DNA from: Plantago elongata
Taxonomy: Eukaryota; Streptophyta; Magnoliopsida; Lamiales; Plantaginaceae
Direction of reading: 5' to 3'
Length of the DNA stretch: 64,000 nucleotides
NCBI GenBank assembly: GCA_036897095.1
Contig: JAYMSP010000025.1
Span: forward strand, 52,523 to 116,522
This document shows, one piece after another, positions 58,401-64,000 of this stretch. Numbering within the stretch: the first letter of the stretch is position 1; the number at the start of each line of letters is the position of its first letter. The notes under the pieces were generated by a model that made no database searches, had not been told where the DNA came from, and saw only the letters and a list, made by a program, of their open reading frames with translations. The translations under genes and the position numbers were made by a program.

Positions 58401-59039
58401 TGGTTTATTATGTATGTATTGAATAGTTTGATGAGACCTAAGCTAACTTAATGTTTTTAATGCCTTTACTGTATATTACCTAAAAAGTCCTTTCTTAAAT
58501 ACCTCTTTATACTTCCCCTAAAAAATCTAATCATATTGATCTGATGTGCACTACTCACCTCTGTATTTACTTTAACTTATCTAAATCTTATATAGCGTAG
58601 AAATTTACTTATCGTTGGCTAACTTGGAGTTCTCCTTTTAGAATACAGTATGCGCTTCATTTCTTGATATCCTTATGAAGGAATATGCTTTACCTCATTT
58701 ATTTACTCAATATTCTAAAAAGTCTCCTTGTGTTTACTTAGGAACTTGCTTAGAAATAGGTATTTCTGTACAAATCTACAAGGTGCTTTATATTATAAAA
58801 TTCTATTGAAGTACTCTTATAAATCTTATACTTGTTATATAAATAAATCTGTAAGATAGAAAAGATCGCGTGGAATTCTTTCATCTTCTTAGATAGAATA
58901 GTAGTTTACTAACAAAAACAAGAATAAGGGTATGTACTAAGAACATAAGTTAATCTATTGTAGTTATTTTACTTTCCTTATGCTATAGGACTATTTCCTT
59001 ATTATTATTTTACGTAAAATATCTAGGAAGTACTTTCTT
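55429..59039. other. AT-rich intergenic DNA, no recognisable gene
   Basis: No gene, tRNA or repeat is recognised on either strand. Frames present (for example 55,834-56,028 minus and 57,451-57,651 plus) are short, carry no family motif and look like chance. Composition returns to the AT-rich background directly after the PDE-like insert. Confidence 0.55.
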
Positions 59040-59310
59040 TATGCCTATCACCGTATAATTGTCTTTTTTTATTTTCACAAAATATAGAATTCTGGAGGTT
59101 TTCAGCTTTGAGCTCTTCTAACACAGGGATTCCTGACATCGAGTAGTATGCCAATCTATCTTATAGATAATAGAGGGGTTGCTATGTCTTAGGTTTTGCT
59201 ACTTTCGCTTTTCCTTGCTTTCATTTTATTGTACAAGAACACCCGCGTGAGAGGTTTCTTCAGGATTCCTAAGTAAATTTTCTGTAGTCTGACTCCTTTA
59301 TATACTAAGA
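59040..59310 (+). repeat. dispersed tail repeat, copy C
   Basis: It starts with GCCTATCACCGTA as in copy A, then has TAGAATTCTGGAGGTTTT as in copy B (AGAATTCTGCAGGTTTT). GGGATTCCTGACAT and GAGTAGTAT, with CAATCT, follow in the shared order. The 3' end matches copy B through TCTTAGGTTTT, ACACCCGCG, GGATTCCTAAGT, CTGTAGTCT and a TATATAC end. It lacks the upstream array found at A and possibly B. It ends about 70 bases before the CLUAP1-like coding segment, so the two may have arrived together, but this is inference. Confidence 0.7.
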
Positions 59311-59379
59311 GATACCTTTATAGAGTTTCTTGCTTAGAGATCTTTGTATCCTATTATACTGGAGCTTATTTATACTTTA

Positions 59380-59752
59380 TCAGGAAAAATCTTCTCCGTT
59401 TCGGTCACGGTTGCCCTAAAAGATGGGACCGAAATTTACACCTTTTACACCGATCCGGATCATCAGGAAAAGTTCCTACGACCCCTCCTCCAGAAACTTT
59501 CTAACCAGTTTCAAACCAAACACGTCTCCGCTAATGATGGACAAGCTATCAAAGAGTTGCTCAGAGTTACAAATGCAACCGTCCACTGATTCTCGAATGG
59601 AAGTTCCTTTAGAGATTGCCAGGAATAAAATGTTTATTCAGGAAGAACAGGTTAGGGTTCTCGTGAAACTTGCAAACGATCTCAGGCCTCCGATAAAGAA
59701 AGAAACTCTCTTCGTTACAAGGTCGCCACTTACAGGGCGGGATCGAATCTAA
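59380..59752 (+). pseudogene. nuclear-like coding fragment, possible CLUAP1/IFT38 relative
   Basis: This segment has balanced composition and is readable in two successive plus frames. The first, ending at a TGA at 59,587-59,589, includes EKFLRPLLQKLSNQF and then NDGQAIKELLRVT. The second runs on to a TAA at 59,750-59,752 and includes VPLEIARNKMFIQEEQ and VLVKLANDLRPPIKKE. A frame change around 59,560-59,600 would join them; it could be a frameshift or an exon border. The DG-A-(V/I)-KELL-(K/R)-(I/V)-T pattern is similar to the N-terminal domain of CLUAP1/IFT38, an intraflagellar transport protein kept by plants with motile sperm. The remainder fits that family poorly. I am fairly sure the segment is foreign to the AT-rich background, but not of its identity. 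Confidence 0.25.
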
Positions 59753-61309
59753 AGCAATTACCGGGTCCAACCCCCAGGTACCATATGTACTGAGAAATCT
59801 GGAGACATGGTCACTGCAAGGCTTTCCAACCAGGGAATAGACAACCAACCTTCATAGAACGATTCCTTACATTCTCTAATCTTAAGTGTTTCCTTCGATT
59901 TTCTTTTTGGCGCCAAGTCAGTCCTCTTTCTTCTTAGTTCTTTAGAATATTTCTTATATTAGTTGTAAACAAGTATCCAATCCCTAAGTCTATCTAATTA
60001 TAAATTTCGTACATATTATGAAAGGCTGTTTTAAGTAAAATTGATTTTATGCTGAGAATATAGAAAGAACTACCCATTCTGGCACTACTTACTGGTTTGG
60101 TTGTATTGTTTGTTCAGTAAATGGATTCTTATGTTATATGTTATGGAAACATACGACGAATCCAGACCCGCGATCCGCCCGTACTTGGATTATATTTGAC
60201 AAGAAATAGAAATGAAGTAAATATACTAGTTTATACGTTTTCCTTTATCTTCTGCGCATGGGTAATGAGATATACCCAGTTTCCTTAAAGTCTATTCAGT
60301 AGTTACAGAATCCTCCTATATATAATCTTCTTAGTTTATTATTCCTCTACCATTGACTAAAAAGTATCGCTTTCAATAGAAATTCTTAATGATAACGTGA
60401 GAATAATACCTACCAACCAACGAAGATTTTTCATTTCAACTAAACGACATTTTTAGATAATGATTTAGATAATATGATAATGAAACTTGGAGTAAGAGAC
60501 CCTCCCGCGGTTGGTGCGAGGATTCCAGGAAACTAAAGCTACGAGTTCTCAGTCTGTCAAATCAAGAAAAAGAGGAAGTACATGTTTAGAATTTGAACTT
60601 AGCGGGCAAAACAAGATAATACCAAATACTAATTCTTAAACAAAAGAAGCATAGAAGAGAGATACTTTCGCTGTGTTAAGAAACTATTTATGGTATCCCT
60701 ATCCCTAGGCCAGGCCCTCTAGATATAGGACTTGTATGTAACAAGATTGAAGAATACGATCTGCCTGTTAATATTTCACAATAGTTATAGGATAATAGGC
60801 ATGAAAGGTATAGATGCTTCTTGTTGGGTTACCCCCCTGTCTTAGCGAAGAAAATAGGAATACGATATACTATCTTTCCTTCTTTTTCGCGGTTTAGTTT
60901 GCACTTTCCTCTTTTATTTTTTTATATCCTACAGTAATAAATATTTACCAAGCAGAGCAGCCATTAAGTTTCCTTGCGCGAAGGTGAAAAAGAAAAAAGA
61001 AAGACTGGTGTAATCTTGGGTATCAACGGGCTTATTATTTCCTACCTAAGAAAAGCAATCCATTTCTTTGTTATTTTTTTATTAGTAGTATAGCATAAAA
61101 GATTTATTTTTTGTATGAAATGCATGTCTAGTACCTCGTCCCAGTACCTACAACCTTAAGATTCTTTGATATTTTATTTACAAACAAATATTTACACGAA
61201 AACGGCTGAGTCATTTATTCAGAAGATGTCTCGTAATATAAATTATTACTCTCCTCTTTAATCTAATCTTTTCTTTAGAGAGAGTACGAGAGTCGAAAAA
61301 GAAAGTTCA
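59753..61309. other. spacer of more balanced composition, no recognised gene
   Basis: Composition is less AT-rich than the desert to the left. The first 100 bases continue the balanced segment of the preceding coding fragment. GC-richer patches such as CCAGACCCGCGATCCGCCCG near 60,163-60,182 and CCTCCCGCGGTTGG near 60,502-60,515 have no match I recognise in either strand. No tRNA fold was found before 61,310. It includes the leader of the tRNA cluster; no promoter could be placed with confidence. Confidence 0.5.
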
Positions 61310-61384
61310 CGAGGTGTAGCGCAGTTTGGTCAGCGTTTCTGTTTTGGGTACAGAAGGCCGTAGGTTCGAATCCTGCCACCTCGA
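61310..61384 (+). tRNA. trnP(UGG): tRNA-Pro(UGG), native mitochondrial type
   Basis: It forms a full 75-nt cloverleaf. The acceptor stem is CGAGGTG with CACCTCG, and the discriminator base is A. The D-stem is GCGC with GCGT (one G-T pair). The anticodon stem is TCTGT with ACAGA around TTTGGGT, giving anticodon TGG. The T-arm is GTAGG-TTCGAAT-CCTGC with one wobble pair. The sequence follows the native plant mitochondrial trnP pattern (CGAGGTGTAGCGCAG, then TTCGAATCCTG) rather than plastid trnP, which begins AGGGATGTAGCGCAG. The CCA tail is not encoded, as is usual in plants. It is the first of three tRNA genes in the same direction, 25 bases before trnW, so co-transcription is likely. Confidence 0.96.
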
Positions 61385-61409
61385 GGCGAAATAATAGACT
61401 CTAGTTTCG

Positions 61410-61483
61410 GCGCTCTTAGTTCAGTTAGGTAGAACGTAGGTCTCCAAAACCTGATGTCGTGAGTTCAAATCTTGCAGAGCGCG
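61410..61483 (+). tRNA. trnW(CCA): tRNA-Trp(CCA), plastid-derived type
   Basis: It forms a full 74-nt cloverleaf. The acceptor is GCGCTCT with AGAGCGC, followed by G. The D-stem is GTTC with GAAC. The anticodon stem TAGGT/ACCTG surrounds CTCCAAA, giving anticodon CCA. The T-arm is GTGAG-TTCAAAT-CTTGC. The sequence follows plastid trnW (GCGCTCTTAGTTCAGTT then GGTAGAACGT) almost throughout, so it is probably an old plastid gene recruited by the mitochondrion, as known in many seed-plant mitogenomes. Several differences from plastid genes fall in paired positions and mostly keep pairing (with G-T wobbles), which argues for a functional gene. It lies 25 bases after trnP and 37 bases before trnI. 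Confidence 0.95.
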
Positions 61484-61520
61484 CTTATGAAAAAATGCGA
61501 GTTAAGGAACAAAATTGTCT

Positions 61521-61593
61521 GGGCTTATAGTTTCATTGGTGAAACATGCCGCTCATAACGGTAGCATTGTAAGTTCGAATCTTACTAGGCCCA
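61521..61593 (+). tRNA. trnI(CAU): tRNA-Ile(CAU), native mitochondrial type
   Basis: It forms a full 73-nt cloverleaf. The acceptor is GGGCTTA with TAGGCCC (one T-G wobble), followed by A. The D-stem is GTTT with AAAC. The anticodon stem TGCCG/CGGTA surrounds CTCATAA, giving anticodon CAT. The T-arm GTAAG-TTCGAAT-CTTAC pairs perfectly. The start GGGCTTATAGTTT and the CCGCTCATAACGGT anticodon arm match the plant mitochondrial trnI(CAU). In that family C34 is modified to lysidine so the tRNA reads AUA; the modification is known from the family and not visible here. It is the last of the trnP-trnW-trnI group. A mis-annotation as trnM is possible because of the CAT anticodon. Confidence 0.92.
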
Positions 61594-61659
61594 CTTTCTC
61601 TTTGTTTAGTTTGTGAAGGGCATACGCAGTCGAGTTCCCCTGCTTTATCACCTATCTAC

Positions 61660-61732
61660 TACCTACTATCAGAATTGAACTGATGACTTCTGCCTTATGA
61701 GAGCAATACTCTAACCACTGAGTTAAGTAGGT
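61660..61732 (-). tRNA. trnM(CAU): tRNA-Met(CAU), elongator, plastid-derived type
   Basis: It forms a full 73-nt cloverleaf on the minus strand. The acceptor is ACCTACT with AGTAGGT, followed by A. The D-stem is ACTC with GAGT. The anticodon stem TTGCT/GGCAG surrounds CTCATAA, giving anticodon CAT. The T-arm is ATCAG-TTCAATT-CTGAT. The D-arm region TTAACTCAGTGGTTAGAG and the ATTGCT that follows match plastid elongator trnM, so a plastid origin is likely. The anticodon loop reads CTCATAA where plastid genes have TTCATAC, and the T-stem differs but stays paired. It faces trnI across 66 bases, so it must be transcribed separately from the trnP-trnW-trnI group. Confidence 0.93.
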
Positions 61733-63864
61733 CTTGTCCTCTTCTTGATTTCTATGACCAATACAGCATAAAGGTATGTTTAGTAAGTAGTAAAGACATA
61801 TTCTTAAATGTGCGTGGATATCTTTGGAAATATTCATCGACTTTATATTATAAACGTAATTCTTTTTCCTTTCTTCTGACGGTTCTACTCCAAGTGAAGT
61901 GTTCGCTAACTCAGAAGTTACTAAATTTTTGGTTTATGTTACTACGGAATAAATAATAGAAGGATTTTTCTCACAAACTTCTATGGATAGTATATTTTGC
62001 TATTCTAAATTATATCTTACTGGGAGTATAAATAGAAATCTTTAAAACCTTACCCACATTTTGGCATGAATAATGAATCAATAGAATTGTGCTTTCTCTT
62101 CCTTTTCCTCATTTTTTTTTGACCACATTTTAATTGTATTAATATCTCTCCCTTTTTCTTAATCTTCCATACAGATTTTCTACTGGTCGGATGGATTATT
62201 ACCAATTTTTAATACAGTGTTTCGTATTTCTACCTTGAGGCAATTTACAAAATATGCACCACTAGCAAAACGAGTAAGAAGCAGATGGGTGTCAAAGATA
62301 AGGGCTAGTTATACTACATTTCTTGGATAAATCACTCTCTAGGAGTTCTGTGAACATGGGACATATTTCAGTTTTTAGTAATGTTCGCCACGAAAGTTGT
62401 GAATTCTTCGACAACAAGAGTTTAATACGGAGAATACAAGCAAATCAAAATATACGTCTTACTGGCTGGCTACTGGATAAGACTATTCCTATTATATATT
62501 ATAGAGATAATATAAAATAATATAAAAAGATCAATATAAAGAAGAGTGTAATATTGGTATTTGATTTCTCTGAATGTATAAATTGCTTCAACCGGGATAT
62601 AAAAGATGGTATTTATTCTTTGTTTTAATGCCCTACAACAAACAGTTTACTATTCTGTTGAATTTACGTATTTTTAGTTAATAAGGAAGAATAGATAACC
62701 CACCACATCAAAAAGAATCATAAACAAAGTTTTTCTTATTACGTTACGCACAATTCTATCTTTACTTTTTAGAGTAGATTGTGTTACATGCTATTATATT
62801 AAACTATGAAAACTCCCTTTCTTTTACATTCCTCCATATTTTTCTTTTACGTAACGTTTTGACACGACAACAAAGTAATAAAAAAGTAAGAAACACCTGG
62901 GTTGACGGATAATGTGCGCATGATATTCTTGACTTTCCGCCTTTATTTAAATAATATAAATCTGAGCAAGTGGGTCTAACCGGGAATAGGAGAAAAGGAT
63001 TAAACGTAGAGGAGCTTTCTTTTTCTAGTATTACAAATATTGCAAAAGAAATGAGTTGTTAGTAGAATTTATCACTCGTGTTTTGGTTTAGATTCACTCT
63101 TAGCTTACTAAGTCTTTGCTGGGGTATAGGTAAGAGAATAAATTACCAGAAGAATTTCAATATCCCACCCTTATTTTTAGTTAGTTCTAAATTCTAAAAA
63201 CCGATAGGATGATCCTAACTAAACTAAAAAGAAAACATCAGCCAAATTTCTTAAATAACGTATTTTTGAGGCGACATGAAGGATAAGGTCTAGATTTTGT
63301 AAACTGGAATAAAGTTTTGTGAGAAGATCTATTATCACTCTACAGTTACGTAGCTCTATTAGAAAAGTAATAAGGAACAGCGTCTACCCAACCAACAAAG
63401 AAAGTTCTTTTATTTATTACCTTGTACTGGATGGAGAAGAATTACCTGAGCGTTTTAGATTAGGCTAAACCCAACAGACAGTTAGTCCCCTATTTCTTTC
63501 TCCGCGTGAAATCGAAACATATTATTTATCAAGACCAAGGCAGAGCACGATAATAACCTAGTAATAAAGTCAGTAAGATTGGAGTTTAGAAGCCACCTAT
63601 GAAGAAGAAGAAAACATTTTTCGCAGTAGTAAAGTAATAACAGTAGCAGCATTTCATAATAAATAAGATTTCTTTTACAACCTAATCATAGTAAAGAAAG
63701 GACAAAGGACCCCTCTCGTTAGTAGAAACACAATGTTATTGGGAAGAAAAAAGACAGGGCAAAAAGAGAATAAATACAAAACACTATTGTCCTTTTTACT
63801 AGTACAAAGGCATCTGATATAATGAACTGCATCTTGTTCTTTTTGATTGCCTGGAAATTTGCAC
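61733..63864. other. spacer between trnM and nad3, no recognised gene
   Basis: No protein or tRNA is recognised on either strand in about 2.1 kb. A 65-codon plus-strand frame at 62,323-62,520 has no family motif and opens with a non-ATG codon. The several hundred bases directly downstream of nad3 on the minus strand were checked for rps12, the usual plant partner; its conserved N-terminal motifs were not seen. The nad3 3' UTR must lie here, but no clear stem-loop end was found by eye. Confidence 0.55.
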
Positions 63865-64000
63865 CTATTCCCAATCTAGAGCACCGCGCCTCCATTCATA
63901 TACAAAACCAACTGTTAGAACCCATAGAAAAGCCATCATAGACCAGAAACCAAATGCACCGATCTTATTTAAGGAGACAGCCCAAGGAAAGAAGAAAGTC
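63865..64000 (-). CDS. nad3: NADH dehydrogenase subunit 3, C-terminal part (gene runs off the right edge)
   Basis: Nad3 is a small membrane subunit of respiratory complex I in the inner mitochondrial membrane. The last 44 codons and a TAG stop (63,865-63,867) are in the window; the 5' part, roughly the first 75 of about 118 codons, lies beyond position 64,000. The visible protein starts [14 protein letters not shown], continues [17 protein letters not shown] and ends [11 protein letters not shown], matching the end of Nad3: the conserved FFPWAVSL, one membrane helix and the E-W-(K/R)-(K/R)-G-A-L-D-W-E terminus. The reading frame is intact. Codons for F in FGFW, L in GAL and W in DWE are genomically encoded, where many angiosperms need C-to-U editing. 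An AFLWVL segment replaces the commoner VFLLIL. The usual downstream neighbour rps12 was not found. The start cannot be assessed. Confidence 0.96.
   Translation of the reverse strand, partial: TFFFPWAVSLNKIGAFGFWSMMAFLWVLTVGFVYEWRRGALDWE

Noticed and set aside
59609-59848. 79-codon minus-strand frame
   Set aside because: It overlaps the plus-strand coding-like fragment and looks like its shadow.
61652-61837. 61-codon minus-strand frame overlapping trnM
   Set aside because: It reads through the tRNA gene on the same strand and has no family match.
1-64000. CRISPR array, rRNA genes, bacterial operons or classical insertion sequences
   Set aside because: No regularly spaced identical repeats, no rRNA core motifs and no transposase frame were seen on either strand.

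Overview
The right end of this window reads as plant mitochondrial DNA. It carries the 3' end of nad3 running off the right edge on the minus strand. It also carries four complete tRNA genes within about 425 bases: trnP(UGG) and trnI(CAU) of native mitochondrial type, and trnW(CCA) and an elongator-type trnM(CAU) that look plastid-derived. That mixture is typical of land-plant, especially vascular-plant, mitochondrial genomes. The visible nad3 codons already spell the conserved protein at positions that many angiosperms must restore by C-to-U editing, so a low-editing lineage is possible. The species cannot be named from this window, and the very AT-rich composition is unusual for a plant mitogenome. 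A nuclear copy of mitochondrial DNA (NUMT) is not formally excluded.

Layout. Positions 1-17,500 are AT-rich DNA with no recognisable gene. From about 17,500 to 49,950 the texture changes: short GC-richer islands, often built around words such as CTCTCTT, GAGTACT and TATAAAG, recur every roughly 50-75 bases between A/T stretches. I read this tentatively as a very old, decayed repeat array. Two richer inserts interrupt it. The first (24,760-26,050) holds a clear but degenerate tandem array of about 70-base units followed by a unique tail. The second (44,190-44,690) repeats that tail and possibly the end of the array. A third copy of the tail lies at 59,040-59,310. From 49,950 to 59,040 the DNA is again AT-rich and gene-free, except for a balanced-composition insert at 55,240-55,428. 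Its minus strand resembles the start of a cyclic-nucleotide phosphodiesterase catalytic domain. At 59,380-59,850, just after the third tail copy, is another balanced-composition segment with coding character and a faint resemblance to the ciliary protein CLUAP1/IFT38. From there to the end composition is more normal and the real organellar genes appear.

How it fits together. Only the last 2.7 kb holds genes I can assign with confidence. trnP, trnW and trnI lie head to tail with 25- and 37-base spacers and are probably cut from one transcript; trnM faces them. nad3 encodes a membrane subunit of respiratory complex I. Its usual partner rps12 was not recognised downstream. The PDE-like and CLUAP1-like fragments, if real, would be nuclear genes of lineages that keep flagellated cells, moved into this DNA as broken pieces. 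That reading is speculative and is the point most worth testing.
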